Origin: Sphingomonadales bacterium | GTDB taxonomy: Bacteria > Pseudomonadota > Alphaproteobacteria > Sphingomonadales > Sphingomonadaceae | Assembly: GCA_025362295.1 (NCBI GenBank) | Contig: JANYGX010000023.1 | Location: forward strand, 1 to 64,000 | Length of the DNA stretch: 64,000 nucleotides | Reading direction: 5' to 3' | In this document: positions 37,712 to 47,632 of the stretch, one piece after another | Position numbering within the stretch: position 1 is the stretch's first letter | How the letters are laid out: each line of letters starts with the position of its first letter | Program-made: the position numbers and the translations under genes | The notes under the pieces: generated by a model | What the model was told of the DNA's origin: nothing | The model's input: only the letters and a program-made list of their open reading frames with translations | Database searches by the model: none

Positions 37712-38392
37712 ATGAATGAAGTTGCTCTCATGCCCACAAAAATTGCCACCGAAAATAAAGCCATCGATGCCTTCATGGCGGTCATAGCCAGGCGCGGTTG
37801 GCCGCAAGCAACACTCGATGTGGTGGCAGCAGAAGCTGGCATGCCGCTGTCCGATATGCTGCGCATTGGCAGCAGTCGCTTCGATTTACTTGAAGCCTTC
37901 GGCAAACGCACCGACTGTGAAGCTGTCCGCGCTGCTGAAGATGAAGGTGGTTCGCAAGCCGTCCGCGACCGGCTGTTCGCGCTTGTCATGGGACGGCTCG
38001 ATGCATTGGACACCCACAAGGCCGCAATCAAGGTCCTTATGAAAGCAGCCCCTGCTGATCTCGGCCTTGCATTGTTTTTTGCCCGCGAGGTGCCGCGCTC
38101 GATGGCGCTGCTGGCCGAGGCGGCTGGCGTGTCTGCAGCTGGGCCGCTGGGGGCGATACGCGCCCATGGTCTGGCTGTGCTGTACCTCAGCGTTGTGAGG
38201 GTGTGGCTGCAAGACGACAGCGAAGATCAAGGGCCGACACTAAAGGCACTCGATAAAAATCTGGCAACAGCCGAGACGTGGGGGTCGAGACTTGCACAGC
38301 CGTTTGAGGGCTCGCCGTTCAGAAGATCGAAAGCCAGAACAAACGCACCCGATAGAGAAAGCCCGGCTGAAGCCGCTGCCGAGCAAGACTAG
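37712..38392 (+). CDS. COQ9/TetR-like protein
   Basis: Protein of about 226 residues. The N-terminal 60 residues look like a TetR-type helix-turn-helix (AIDAFMAVIARRGWPQATLDVVAAEAGMP), and the rest resembles the ubiquinone-biosynthesis protein COQ9 with the block VRVWLQDDSEDQGPTLKALDKNL. Such proteins bind isoprenoid lipids in eukaryotes, and in alphaproteobacteria are often annotated as TetR regulators. The acidic Ala/Glu C-terminus is unusual. ATG 37712 is chosen; the frame opens earlier within moeA. Coq7 lies at 62.7 kb, which fits a role in quinone synthesis but does not prove it. Confidence 0.75.
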   Translation: MNEVALMPTKIATENKAIDAFMAVIARRGWPQATLDVVAAEAGMPLSDMLRIGSSRFDLLEAFGKRTDCEAVRAAEDEGGSQAVRDRLFALVMGRLDALDTHKAAIKVLMKAAPADLGLALFFAREVPRSMALLAEAAGVSAAGPLGAIRAHGLAVLYLSVVRVWLQDDSEDQGPTLKALDKNLATAETWGSRLAQPFEGSPFRRSKARTNAPDRESPAEAAAEQD

Positions 38393-38413
38393 GATGTGAA
38401 GTTCTCCAGACCG

Positions 38414-38932
38414 TTACTTTCCCATCACCAGCGCTTCAATATCCCCCCGCCCGGCTGGGTCAACCAGAGCCATCAGCACCTGCCAAAATCCTGATACGGC
38501 CTGGGCTCCGCAGGCACTATAAGCACGCTGCATGGTGGCCTTGAGTGCCTCAAATGTCTTCAGTTCAAGTGCCGCTCCAGCCTCGGTCAGGCTCAGGTGT
38601 CGCTGCCGCCGATCTCCAGTGCCAATTGTGCTCACCACCATGCCTTGCGCTTGCAAATCGTTCAGCACCCGCGCCAGACTTTGCTTGGTGATGCTAAGGA
38701 GTTTCAGGAGATCAGACACAATCAGGTCCGGCTTCCGAGCAATAAAATAGAGCGCCCGGTGGTGGGCGCGGCCAAGACCGTGCTGCACCAGCACAGCGTC
38801 AGGCCCACTGGTCAAATCGCGATAGCCGAAGTACATCAATTCTATGCCATGACGAAGTTCCACATCGCGCAGGAACAATGGTGAGGCCTGATAGGAAACG
38901 GCATAAGACGTAATATTTAATATGTCAGCCAT
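38414..38932 (-). CDS. MarR-family transcription regulator
   Basis: Winged helix regulator, about 172 residues from ATG 38932. The HTH is in DLLKLLSITKQSLARVLNDLQAQGMV, followed by the wing GDRRQRHLSLTEAG. ATG at 38932 (MADILN) is preferred over 38968 because family members start here and because a -10-like TATAAT lies upstream of 38932 at 38955-38960. Divergent from ilvE; MarR/ilvE pairs of this sort are frequent in alphaproteobacteria. The ligand is not known. Confidence 0.85.
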   Translation of the reverse strand: MADILNITSYAVSYQASPLFLRDVELRHGIELMYFGYRDLTSGPDAVLVQHGLGRAHHRALYFIARKPDLIVSDLLKLLSITKQSLARVLNDLQAQGMVVSTIGTGDRRQRHLSLTEAGAALELKTFEALKATMQRAYSACGAQAVSGFWQVLMALVDPAGRGDIEALVMGK

Positions 38933-38954
38933 ATTGACATAGTACCTTTTCTTA

Positions 38955-38989
38955 TTATACAAATACAATCTAATTTGAAATTAAATTAC
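38955..38989. promoter_or_regulatory. MarR promoter with overlapping inverted repeat
   Basis: The minus strand reads TATAAT at 38955-38960, a consensus -10 box for the MarR gene. Just upstream, TAATTT (38972-38977) and AAATTA (38984-38989) are reverse complements with a six-base spacer, 18 bp in total, the size of a MarR-family operator. It would cover the -35 region of this gene and could also affect ilvE. Confidence 0.45.
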
Positions 38990-39036
38990 AACTAAATCGG
39001 ACCATACAACAGCTTATAAAACAATGGGAGACTAAA

Positions 39037-39918
39037 ATGGCACTTGAAGGCGCACCATTTCACGACCGGGACGGCGAAATATGGTTTGATGGCACAATGC
39101 TGCCGCACCGGGATGCCAATATCCATATTCTAACCCACGCCATGCACTATGCGTCAAGCGTGTTTGAGGGCCAGCGGGCGTACGGCGGGGAAGTGTTCAA
39201 GCTCACCGAGCACAGCCAGCGGCTGGTCAATTCGGGCAAAATACTGGGCTTTGAAATTCCCTATACAGTGGACGAAATAAACGCTGCCTGCAATCAGGTG
39301 CTGAAGTCCAATGGCATGGAAACCTGCTATATGCGCCCTGTAGCATGGCGCGGTTCGGAACAAATGGGCGTGTCCGCGCCCCATTCCAAAATCCATCTGG
39401 CTATAGCAGTGTGGGCATGGCCGAGTTATTTCAATGCCGAGACCAAAGCTCGGGGCATCCGCATGAACATCGCACGTTTCAGAAAGCCCGCCCCATTCAC
39501 TGCACCAACCGATTCAAAAGCCGCTGGGCTTTACATGACCTCTACCATCAGCAAGCACGAAGCTGAAGCCGGTGGCTTTGCGGATGCTCTTATGTTTGAC
39601 TGGCGCGGACAAGTGGCTGAGGCGACCGGTGCCAATATTTTCTTTGTGCGGGACGGTGTGCTGTTCACCCCAACGCCGGATTGTTTTTTGAACGGCATCA
39701 CCCGGCTGACTGTTATGGACCTCGCCCGCAAGCGCGGCATCACAGTGCAAGAACGCGCCATCTGGCCGGAAGAACTGGAAAGCTTCGAGCAATGCTTTTT
39801 AACGGGAACAGCCGCCGAGGTAACACCGGTTGGCTCAATCGGCCCATGGAATTTCGAAGTGGGATCGATCACAAAGCAGTTGATGCAGGATTATGAGGAT
39901 CTGGTTTGGCGCAAGTGA
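39037..39918 (+). CDS. ilvE: Branched-chain amino acid aminotransferase
   Basis: PLP fold type IV enzyme, 293 residues, transferring amino groups to branched-chain 2-oxo acids. The N-terminus has [30 protein letters not shown], the PLP lysine lies in [11 protein letters not shown], and the phosphate-binding [10 protein letters not shown] follows, with the late block [16 protein letters not shown] Shine-Dalgarno GGGAGAC is eight bases before the ATG. Divergent MarR gene upstream may regulate it. Confidence 0.96.
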   Translation: MALEGAPFHDRDGEIWFDGTMLPHRDANIHILTHAMHYASSVFEGQRAYGGEVFKLTEHSQRLVNSGKILGFEIPYTVDEINAACNQVLKSNGMETCYMRPVAWRGSEQMGVSAPHSKIHLAIAVWAWPSYFNAETKARGIRMNIARFRKPAPFTAPTDSKAAGLYMTSTISKHEAEAGGFADALMFDWRGQVAEATGANIFFVRDGVLFTPTPDCFLNGITRLTVMDLARKRGITVQERAIWPEELESFEQCFLTGTAAEVTPVGSIGPWNFEVGSITKQLMQDYEDLVWRK

Positions 39919-39952
39919 AATTTACACAGCCCAGACATCACCACAGGAATTC

Positions 39953-41155
39953 ATGATTATGACACCATTCAAAACCATCGACGATCTTGGCGATCTCACC
40001 GGCAAGCGGGTGTTGGTCAGGGCCGATCTTAATGTGCCGGTGAAGGACGGGGTGATCGGCGATATCACGCGCCTGCAGGCGACAGCCCCAACCATCCACG
40101 GTCTGCTTGCCAAAGGGGCCACAGTTTTGGTGCTGTCGCATTTTGACAGACCCAAAGGCAAGGTTGTGCCAGCCATGTCGCTGAAGCCAATTGCAGCAGC
40201 GCTTGCCAAAGCGCTTGCAATGCCGGTTACATTCATCGAAAATTGTGTTGGTGCTGAGCCAAAAATTGCGGTTGCAGCGCTGGCGCCTGGCAGCGTCGCA
40301 GTGCTCGAGAACACACGGTTTCACGCTGGTGAGGAAAGCAACGATCTGACCTTTGCACAGTCCCTGGCAACGCTTGGTGATATCTATGTGAACGATGCCT
40401 TTTCGGCTGCGCACCGCGCTCATGCGAGCACCGAGGCGCTCGCCCACGTGTTGCCATGCTACGCCGGTCGTTCGATGGCAGCGGAACTGAAAGCGCTGGA
40501 AGCAGCGCTTGGTAATCCGCAAAAACCAGTTGCAGCCATTGTGGGCGGCGCGAAAGTTTCCAGTAAGCTCGATGTGCTCATGCATCTGGTTGAGCGGGTT
40601 GATCATCTGATTATTGGTGGCGGCATGGCCAACACGTTTCTGGCCGCACGCGGCATCAATGTTGGAAAATCTTTATGCGAACATGATCTTGCAGATACCG
40701 CGCGCGCGATCTTTGCAAAAGCCGAAGCCGCCAACTGTATTGTACATCTGCCCTATGATGCGGTGGTTGCCACAGAGTTTCGCGCCAACCCGCCAACCCG
40801 CACTGTTGCCGTGACAGAGGTTCATGATAATGAGATGATCCTCGATGCAGGCCCGGCAGCGATTGAACAGTTTGGCGATGTGTTGAAACTCTGCTGCACA
40901 CTGGTCTGGAACGGCCCGCTGGGTGCGTTTGAAACACCGCCGTTTGACACAGCAACTGTTGCCGTGGCGCGTATGGCTGCCGCGCTGACTGAAGATGGTT
41001 CGCTGCTCTCTGTTGGCGGCGGCGGCGATACAGTCGCAGCGCTGCATCATGCCGGTGTTGCCGATACATTCAGTTTTGTGTCAACGGCTGGTGGGGCGTT
41101 TCTCGAATGGATGGAAGGGAAAGCTTTGCCGGGGGTTGAGGCTTTGTCGAGCTAG
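39953..41155 (+). CDS. pgk: Phosphoglycerate kinase
   Basis: Glycolytic/gluconeogenic kinase, 400 residues. Family blocks: [15 protein letters not shown] at the N-terminus, [29 protein letters not shown], the hinge [15 protein letters not shown], and the ATP site [17 protein letters not shown] 39953 is preferred because AGGA lies five to six bases upstream; ATG 39959 is in frame two codons later. The frame starts earlier inside ilvE, but the family does not extend so far. The stop overlaps the stop of the convergent mrcA gene by four bases. Confidence 0.96.
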   Translation: MIMTPFKTIDDLGDLTGKRVLVRADLNVPVKDGVIGDITRLQATAPTIHGLLAKGATVLVLSHFDRPKGKVVPAMSLKPIAAALAKALAMPVTFIENCVGAEPKIAVAALAPGSVAVLENTRFHAGEESNDLTFAQSLATLGDIYVNDAFSAAHRAHASTEALAHVLPCYAGRSMAAELKALEAALGNPQKPVAAIVGGAKVSSKLDVLMHLVERVDHLIIGGGMANTFLAARGINVGKSLCEHDLADTARAIFAKAEAANCIVHLPYDAVVATEFRANPPTRTVAVTEVHDNEMILDAGPAAIEQFGDVLKLCCTLVWNGPLGAFETPPFDTATVAVARMAAALTEDGSLLSVGGGGDTVAALHHAGVADTFSFVSTAGGAFLEWMEGKALPGVEALSS

Positions 41156-43560
41156 TAAATCCCGCCAGTGTCCGCTTGAAACTCCGCGTCGTTCGTGGCG
41201 TGAACCGCAGATGAAACGCTTTGCCGTTGCGAGCTGCGGAGCGGCTCGGTGCCGGGCTTGAAAGCCTCAAAAATCACGTTGTCCCCTATATCACCAGCCG
41301 CGAGTTTTCCCGAGCGCGCATCCACGCGCACCAGCCGAATGCCATCCGGCAGGCGGAACGGTACTTTGGGGGTGTCTTTAAGCGCCTCGGCCATGAAGTT
41401 CTTGAACACTGGTGCCGCCACAGTGCCACCCTGAAAGCCGCTCATCGGGCGCGGCTTGTCATAGCCAATATAGAGCCCGGCCACCAGATCCGGTGACATA
41501 CCGATGAACCATACATTGGTTGCCTGGTTTGATGTGCCGGTCTTGCCGGCCATAGGCCTGTCGAGCTTCGAGACAACCTTGCCGGTGCCGCGCTGCACGA
41601 CACCTTCCAGCACATGGACAATCTGGTAGGCGGTTTGCGGATTCAGCGCTTGTGGGCGATTGTCAGGTATGGCCGGTGGCGGCAGGCCGCTCCAGTCCGC
41701 CTGATTGCAGTTGGGGCACGGCCGACCATCATGCTTGTAGATGGTCTTGCCGTTCCGGTCCTGAATGCGGTCGATGACTGTGCCGGTGATTTTCTTGCCG
41801 CCGTTGTCCAGCATGGAATAAGCTGTCACCATGCGGGCCACAGTGGTCTCGCCAGCACCAAGCGCCATGGCAAGCACAGGCACCATATGATCGACCACGC
41901 CCAGCCCGATGGCGGTCTTGGCAATCTTGCGCATCCCCACCCTATCTGCAAGGCGCACGGTCATCAGGTTGCGCGACAACTCAACACCGGTGCGCAGGGT
42001 TTGCGGGCCATAGGTGCGGTCTTTTGTAAAGTTATGAAAGCATTTGGTGCCTTGGTTGTTGCCCTGATCGACGCAAAAATCCGCATCGACAATGATCGAT
42101 GAAGGCGTGAAACCGTTATCAAATGCTGTCGCATAGACAAACGGTTTGAACGACGAGCCGGGCTGGCGCATGGCTTGCGTGGCGCGGTTGAACTGAGATT
42201 TTCGGCTGTCAAAACCGCCGACCATCGCCAGAATGCGGCCTGTGTGCGGGTCCATCGCCACAAACGCACCGCTGATTTCCGGAATCTGTTTGAGCTTGTA
42301 TTGGCCTTTTGCGCCAGCCGGGGCAACGGCAATCACATCACCGGTTTTCATGCTGGCAGCCGATCCCGCCGACCCGTGCCAGTCGTTCAGGCTCCATTCC
42401 GGCAAAAACCCGTCGTCGCCTTCCGCAAAGCCGATTTTCAGGCCACTGCTTTCACGCGCTGTCACCACGGCCCCACGCCAGTCCGCCAAGCCGACTGGCA
42501 CCTTGGCATCGGCCAGCCGTCCGCGCCAGTTGCCGTCGAGAGCAATATGCGTGAACGGCCCGCGCCAGCCGCGCCTGTCGTGCGCCAGCAGGGCTTGTCG
42601 CATAACCTTCTCGGCTATCACCTGCAAGCGGCTGTCGATGGTCGAACGCACTGTAAGGCCGCCTTTATATAGCTGGTCCTCACCAAATTTGCGGCCGATC
42701 TCGCGGCGCACTTCTTCCAGAAAATAATCCCCGCGATAATCTTTGCTGGCTGCACGGGTTTCCACTGAAACAAGGTCAGCGGCCTGTGCCGCGGCTCCCT
42801 GTTCCGGTGTTATATATCTGTTGCTGGCCATTTGCCCGAGCACCCAGTTGCGCCGTTCGGTGGCATCGTCCTTATCGCGCACTGGGTCGTAATTGCTTGG
42901 TGCCTTGGGCAGGGCTGCAAGATACGCCATCTCCTCTAGGTTGAGTTCACCCAGTGCCTTGTTGAAATAGCTGAGCGCTGCTGCGGCCACACCGTAGCTG
43001 TTGCGCCCCAGGAATATCTGATTGAGATACAGTTCAATGATCCGCTGTTTGGAATAGCTCTGCTCAAGGCGACGGGCAAAAATCGCCTCGCTGATTTTAC
43101 GCTTCAGCGTCCGCTCCTCAGTATTGCCGAGCAAGTTCTTCGCCAGCTGCTGGGTGATGGTCGAAGCGCCTTGCGAGCGTCTGCCCGTGCCCCGCTGCTG
43201 GTAGTTCACCCACACAGCGCGCGCGACACCCGTAAAATCAATGCCGGAGTGACTGAAAAAATTTTTGTCTTCCGCTGATATAAACGCATGAATAAGCTGC
43301 GGCGGTATCTGCACATACGGCACAAAGGCCCGGCGCTCACGGGTGAATTCGGTAAGCGGGCTGCCGTCACCCGAAAGCACCTGAGTGCCGAGCGGCGTCT
43401 CATAGGTTTGCAACTGCTCCGGTGTTGGCAGACCTTTGGAAAAATACTGGTAACCGCCCACAACCACCAACACCCCGACAAGGCCAAAACCAAGCGTCAG
43501 TTTGGCAAGGCCAGCCAAAAAACGGCGCAGGCGAGATTTTGGAGGGGGTTGATCGGTCAT
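41152..43560 (-). CDS. mrcA: Penicillin-binding protein 1A
   Basis: Bifunctional peptidoglycan synthase, 802 residues. An N-terminal membrane helix ([17 protein letters not shown]) is followed by the glycosyltransferase domain with catalytic Glu in [14 protein letters not shown] and later [10 protein letters not shown]. An OB-like insert precedes the transpeptidase: SxxK in [11 protein letters not shown], SxN-like SRNLMTV, and KTGTS in [16 protein letters not shown]. The C-terminus is Ser/Gln-rich. The start codon ATG 43560 gives [17 protein letters not shown], a basic cytoplasmic tail. It is convergent with pgk. Confidence 0.96.
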   Translation of the reverse strand: MTDQPPPKSRLRRFLAGLAKLTLGFGLVGVLVVVGGYQYFSKGLPTPEQLQTYETPLGTQVLSGDGSPLTEFTRERRAFVPYVQIPPQLIHAFISAEDKNFFSHSGIDFTGVARAVWVNYQQRGTGRRSQGASTITQQLAKNLLGNTEERTLKRKISEAIFARRLEQSYSKQRIIELYLNQIFLGRNSYGVAAAALSYFNKALGELNLEEMAYLAALPKAPSNYDPVRDKDDATERRNWVLGQMASNRYITPEQGAAAQAADLVSVETRAASKDYRGDYFLEEVRREIGRKFGEDQLYKGGLTVRSTIDSRLQVIAEKVMRQALLAHDRRGWRGPFTHIALDGNWRGRLADAKVPVGLADWRGAVVTARESSGLKIGFAEGDDGFLPEWSLNDWHGSAGSAASMKTGDVIAVAPAGAKGQYKLKQIPEISGAFVAMDPHTGRILAMVGGFDSRKSQFNRATQAMRQPGSSFKPFVYATAFDNGFTPSSIIVDADFCVDQGNNQGTKCFHNFTKDRTYGPQTLRTGVELSRNLMTVRLADRVGMRKIAKTAIGLGVVDHMVPVLAMALGAGETTVARMVTAYSMLDNGGKKITGTVIDRIQDRNGKTIYKHDGRPCPNCNQADWSGLPPPAIPDNRPQALNPQTAYQIVHVLEGVVQRGTGKVVSKLDRPMAGKTGTSNQATNVWFIGMSPDLVAGLYIGYDKPRPMSGFQGGTVAAPVFKNFMAEALKDTPKVPFRLPDGIRLVRVDARSGKLAAGDIGDNVIFEAFKPGTEPLRSSQRQSVSSAVHATNDAEFQADTGGIY

Positions 43561-43598
43561 ATGCCGTGTCTACGCCGACACCCCGCTGTGATCAAGCC

Positions 43599-44021
43599 TC
43601 AGCCAACCAGCTCGATCCCAGCAAAGAAATAGCTGATTTCGGTGGCTGCGTTTTCAGCGCTATCCGAGCCATGCACGGAATTTGCTTCAATGCTTTCGGC
43701 ATGCACCTTGCGGATGGTGCCGGCATCGGCATTGGCAGGGTTGGTGGCGCCCATGACTGTGCGATATTTAAGCACGGCATCCTCGCCCTCCAACACCTGC
43801 ACCACCACTGGTCCGGACACCATGAAACTAACCAGATCGTTGAAAAATGGGCGCTCCCGGTGCACTGCATAAAAACCTTCCGCCTGGCCTTTGGTGAGGT
43901 GCAGGCGCTTTTGGGCGATCACCCGGAGGCCAGCGGCCTCGATCATGGCATTAACAGCCCCAGTGAGGTTGCGCCGTGTGGCATCCGGCTTAATGATTGA
44001 AAATGTACGTTCGTTGGCCAT
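43599..44021 (-). CDS. ndk: Nucleoside diphosphate kinase
   Basis: Transfers the gamma phosphate between nucleotides through a phosphohistidine, 140 residues. N-terminal [19 protein letters not shown], the catalytic His in [14 protein letters not shown]-terminal [13 protein letters not shown] Shine-Dalgarno is GGAGAAACC near the ATG. Stands alone between the MFS exporter gene and mrcA, all on the same strand. Confidence 0.98.
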   Translation of the reverse strand: MANERTFSIIKPDATRRNLTGAVNAMIEAAGLRVIAQKRLHLTKGQAEGFYAVHRERPFFNDLVSFMVSGPVVVQVLEGEDAVLKYRTVMGATNPANADAGTIRKVHAESIEANSVHGSDSAENAATEISYFFAGIELVG

Positions 44022-44105
44022 GAGGTTTCTCCAGAAGGGCTAAAATTGATCTGGGAGGCGTGTAGCCTTCGCAGGTGCGGAATGCAAGTTCTCGTGCTTA
44101 TTTGA

Positions 44106-45341
44106 TTAAGCTATTTTCATACTCACTTGCTTTTGCGTCACCTGCACACCAACCATCAGCGCCAGCAGCAAAAATAGTGAAGCCAATAAAAAAGGCGCAC
44201 CCGGCGCGTGAACCGGTGCATTGCGGCTAATAAAATACGCAAATATCTGGGTGAACAGCAAGGGCCCAATCATACCGGTGATGGCCGTGATGCCCTGCAA
44301 GGCGCCTTGCAGGCGGCCTTGCTCGGTGGGAAGCAAGGTTTGTGTCATCATGCCCTGCACAGATGGACCGGCCAATCCCCAGAACGACATCAGCGGCAGA
44401 GCCAGCCAGAATTGCAGACCGTCGCCAGCCAGCCCCATAAGCACAAAGGAAATCGTGCCACTCACATAGCCGGCAATCATCGTGCGCCGTTCACCAAACC
44501 GCGCCACGATTGGCCGCACCAGCCCGCCTTGCACAATCATCGATCCCACACCGACAAAAGCAAAAACGATGCCGACAGTTTTAGAACTCCAGTGATAGCG
44601 ATAGTCAGCAAACAAAACAAAAATAACCGGCAGCACCTGATGCGCAAGGTTGTGCAGGAAGTGCACACTGGCAAGGCCCAGCAATGCCGGTTTTGATTGC
44701 AGCAAGTCAAACGACGCTACAGGGTTCGCCTTACTCCACTGGAAGGCTGTACGCTTGTCTTTGGCAAGCGATTCCGGCAAAACAAAAAAACCATAAAGTG
44801 CGTTGGTAAGGCTGAAACCGGCGGCCACCCAAAACGGCAAGCGCGGGTTCACATGACCAAGAAAACCCCCAAGCACTGGCCCGATAATGAAACCAACACC
44901 AAAGGCAGCACCCAGCATGCCAAAACCAGCGGCACGTTTTTCGGGCGGCGTGACATCCGCGATGTAGGCACCAGCGGTTGAGATGCTGGCAGCGGTAATG
45001 CCGGAAATCAAACGGCCGAGATAAAACCAGACCAGCGTCGGCGCCCAGGCCATGAGAATGTAATTCAGCCCCAAACCAACATTGGAGAACAGGATAACCG
45101 TGCGCCGGCCAAAGCGATCTGACAGTGCGCCAAGTATGGGCGCGAAAATAAATTGCATCAAAGACCACGAGAAGCCAAAAAAACCCATGAGTTTTGCAGC
45201 ACTGCCAGAGTTGCCGCCTTCCATCTGCAAAATGAGCTTTGGCATCACTGGTATAATGAGGCCCACCGCCAGCATATCGAGCATGACAGTCACAAAGATG
45301 AAGGCGATGGCTGCACGGCGCGGCACTTTTGTCTCACTCAT
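44106..45341 (-). CDS. MFS efflux transporter, TetA-like
   Basis: Major facilitator with 12 predicted helices, 411 residues. The loop 2-3 motif appears as [14 protein letters not shown] and motif C-like GPVLGGFLG is in helix 5, both typical of drug:H+ antiporters of the TetA(A/B/C) group (TCR/Tet MFS). The first ATG that makes sense is at 45341, where it overlaps the stop of the upstream dsbA-like gene (ATGA); longer starts inside that gene are unlikely. Whether tetracyclines are the substrate cannot be told from sequence; chromosomal members often are not resistance genes. Confidence 0.88.
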   Translation of the reverse strand: MSETKVPRRAAIAFIFVTVMLDMLAVGLIIPVMPKLILQMEGGNSGSAAKLMGFFGFSWSLMQFIFAPILGALSDRFGRRTVILFSNVGLGLNYILMAWAPTLVWFYLGRLISGITAASISTAGAYIADVTPPEKRAAGFGMLGAAFGVGFIIGPVLGGFLGHVNPRLPFWVAAGFSLTNALYGFFVLPESLAKDKRTAFQWSKANPVASFDLLQSKPALLGLASVHFLHNLAHQVLPVIFVLFADYRYHWSSKTVGIVFAFVGVGSMIVQGGLVRPIVARFGERRTMIAGYVSGTISFVLMGLAGDGLQFWLALPLMSFWGLAGPSVQGMMTQTLLPTEQGRLQGALQGITAITGMIGPLLFTQIFAYFISRNAPVHAPGAPFLLASLFLLLALMVGVQVTQKQVSMKIA

Positions 45342-46123
45342 CGCGAGGCACTGGTCGCGCGACTTTTTCTGATTTCGGCGATCCACGCGCGAAATTCATT
45401 GAAACGGCCCGCGCCTGAAATAATGTGGTCACCCAGCACATAGGTTGGCGTGCCGGTAACGCCCAGAACCCGCGCCAGCTCGATGTTGCGTTCAATCGCA
45501 TCACTGAGCGCTGTTGTCGCCACATCGGCCATGGCGCGGCGCTCATCGAGCCCTGCAGTTCGGGCTGCCGCTACGAGTGTTTGTTCAGTGATCGGGCCTG
45601 AGGTTTCAAACAAGGCATCGTGAAAGGCTTTGTGTTTGCCTTGTTTGGCTGCCGCAAGCGCCAACAACCCAGCGTGGCGTGAAATGGGCTCGTGGCCCGG
45701 TTGGTCAAGCGCTGGAAAATGCCGGTAGACAATCCTGAGGTTTGGGTCGCTGTTTACGAGGGCGTCCTCCTCGGTTTTGGCCTGATGGCAATAGGGGCAA
45801 CGGTAATCAAAGAACACCACTAGCGTTACATCGCCGTTCGGGTTGCCACCCACGGCACCGGGAAACGACGGCGTGGTGAGTTCCGGCCCGGCGGACACCA
45901 GTGTGGCCTGCACCTGCCGCTGCTCAAGCCGCTTGATCGCCTCTGGAATGATTTCCGGATGATTGAGGATATAGGCCCGGATTTGCCGGTCGATGGCCGG
46001 GTCTTCGCTGGGAGCGGCAACAGCACTGGCGTGTTGGGTTGCGTGCTGCGCCCCCTTCATGGCAGCAGCGGCTGCGCCAAAAGTGGCAAGAATGAAAGCG
46101 ATAATAATGCCGGTCAAGCGCAT
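45338..46123 (-). CDS. DsbA-family thiol-disulfide oxidoreductase, exported
   Basis: Periplasmic thioredoxin-fold protein of 261 residues with signal peptide MRLTGIIIAFILATFGAAAAA. The redox motif is CPYC in FFDYRCPYCHQAK, a DsbA/DsbG-like com1 family member; the cis-Pro is in GVTGTPTYVLG. An N-terminal helical extension (IDRQIRAYILNHPEIIPEAIKRLE) resembles ScsC/Com1 proteins, which oligomerise through it. A DsbB partner is encoded at 62.2 kb. ATG 46123 is preferred over 46135 because of the signal peptide. Confidence 0.93.
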   Translation of the reverse strand: MRLTGIIIAFILATFGAAAAAMKGAQHATQHASAVAAPSEDPAIDRQIRAYILNHPEIIPEAIKRLEQRQVQATLVSAGPELTTPSFPGAVGGNPNGDVTLVVFFDYRCPYCHQAKTEEDALVNSDPNLRIVYRHFPALDQPGHEPISRHAGLLALAAAKQGKHKAFHDALFETSGPITEQTLVAAARTAGLDERRAMADVATTALSDAIERNIELARVLGVTGTPTYVLGDHIISGAGRFNEFRAWIAEIRKSRATSASR

Positions 46124-46145
46124 GGTGAATTCCAATCCTTAATTT

Positions 46146-46168
46146 CCTCTCTCCCGCAAGGGGTGAGG
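46146..46168. repeat. CCTCTCTCCC/GGGGTGAGG hairpin element
   Basis: CCTCTCTCCC (46146-46155) is followed by GCAA and GGGGTGAGG (46160-46168), which pair imperfectly. The same kind of element lies at 49587-49611 and 55240-55261. All three are intergenic. They resemble the short CCTCTCCC-loop-GGGAGAGG repeats found in many proteobacteria. Confidence 0.5.
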
Positions 46169-46173
46169 ATAAC

Positions 46174-47532
46174 TCATCCCCTACCGCGACGCTTCTTTTT
46201 CTTCAACTCTTCTTCGGTCAGCACCTGAATGTCCTGCGCGCGTATCCACTCCGGCGATTCGCGCGGCAGCCCTGCAAGCGCTGTCTTGGCACTGCCCAGC
46301 GCGCGCCGGAGCTCGCCAGTCAGCCGGTAGCGCTCAGCCGAGGCAAGCGCTGTGCGCGGTGTATCGCCAAGCTTGTCGTAGACTGTGCCCAGTTGCAGCC
46401 AGGCAAACGGATCGTCAGGGTCGAGCCGCACAGATTTTTCCAGCACCTTGCGTGCTTCGACCAGCACGGTCGTATCCTCAGTGGCCACCAGCGCCTGGCC
46501 AAACTCCATCAAAATCAGCGGATCGTCGGGTTTGATCTGAACGGCTGTGCGGAGTGGCTGCAAAGCCTCCTGCACAAGGCCACCCTCCATCAGCAACTGG
46601 CCTTTGGTTTCCAGATAATAGGGGTCTTTGGGATATCTCGTGAGCAACCAATTAAGTTCGGCTTTTGATTTTTCTGGCTGCGATGATTTATGCCAGGCGT
46701 AAGCGCGTGCATAATGTGCCTGATCTGACTGATCTTTCTCAGGATACAGATTAAACGTGCGCTCTGGTTCAAAAATAAAGCCAGCAAGCTTTGCCTTAAT
46801 GCGCAGGAATCGGTCGTTAAGCGTTGGATCAATCGGCGTGTTAAACGCTGGCGATTTTTGCACCCGTTCCTGAAGCGAGGCAATACGATCGGTGGTCAGC
46901 GGGTGATCGGTGGAAAACGCATCGCGGGTGACAGCATTGCGGTATTCCTGGCTTTGCAGCTTCTCAAAAAAAGCAATGTAACCCTTGCCGGAGATGCCCG
47001 CCTTGTTAAGGTACGACATGCCCGCCTGATCGGCTTGCGATTCAACGATCTGGCTGGAGATCAATGCATCGTTATAGGCGGCAGTTTGCCCGCCGGTGAT
47101 GAGCGCAATGCCAAGATCACCAGCACCAGCTGCGACCGCCGCAGCACCCAGCACCAGCGACAAGAGGCTGATGCCGGTCGCGCCCTTGGTGATGCCGTCG
47201 CGGAGCGATGAATGCCCACCTGCCATGTGGCCGGTTTCATGCGCCATAACACCAATCACCTGGTTGATATCGTCCGCCGCAAGGATGGTGCCAGCGTTTA
47301 TGCCAATATCCTGAAAGCTGGTGCCAGCGTTGATGTCAGTATCGCTGAGCAGCACCACTTGGGCAGATTTCGGGTCGATTTTAGCGGCTACCAAAATAGG
47401 TTTGATGGCATCCTTGAACAGCGCTTCAGTTTCTGCGTCGCGGAGCACCGATTGGGCACGAGCCGGTAGCGTGGTTGCAAAAGCACAGGCGATAATGGTG
47501 CACAGTCGAATAATGAGATGTAATACTGTCAT
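46174..47532 (-). CDS. M48-family metalloprotease with TPR repeats (BepA-like)
   Basis: Periplasmic zinc protease of 452 residues. A signal peptide (IIRLCTIIACAFATTLPARA) precedes the M48 domain with zinc motif HETGHMAGGH and the third ligand Glu in VESQADQAG. The C-terminal 180 residues form TPR repeats (ARAYAWHKSSQPEKSKAELNWLLTRYPKDPYYLE and following). The arrangement matches BepA/YfgC, which checks assembly of the LPS transporter LptD and other outer-membrane proteins. It is on the same strand as the dsbA-like gene, which fits a shared envelope role. Confidence 0.93.
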   Translation of the reverse strand: MTVLHLIIRLCTIIACAFATTLPARAQSVLRDAETEALFKDAIKPILVAAKIDPKSAQVVLLSDTDINAGTSFQDIGINAGTILAADDINQVIGVMAHETGHMAGGHSSLRDGITKGATGISLLSLVLGAAAVAAGAGDLGIALITGGQTAAYNDALISSQIVESQADQAGMSYLNKAGISGKGYIAFFEKLQSQEYRNAVTRDAFSTDHPLTTDRIASLQERVQKSPAFNTPIDPTLNDRFLRIKAKLAGFIFEPERTFNLYPEKDQSDQAHYARAYAWHKSSQPEKSKAELNWLLTRYPKDPYYLETKGQLLMEGGLVQEALQPLRTAVQIKPDDPLILMEFGQALVATEDTTVLVEARKVLEKSVRLDPDDPFAWLQLGTVYDKLGDTPRTALASAERYRLTGELRRALGSAKTALAGLPRESPEWIRAQDIQVLTEEELKKKKRRGRG

Positions 47533-47632
47533 ATGAAAATTGTTCCTGATTGATTACTTAATCATACATCTCAATCATGGCAATTATCAGGTTTTCAGGC
47601 AGCATAGCAACGTGATTGCAGCACGGACTGTG

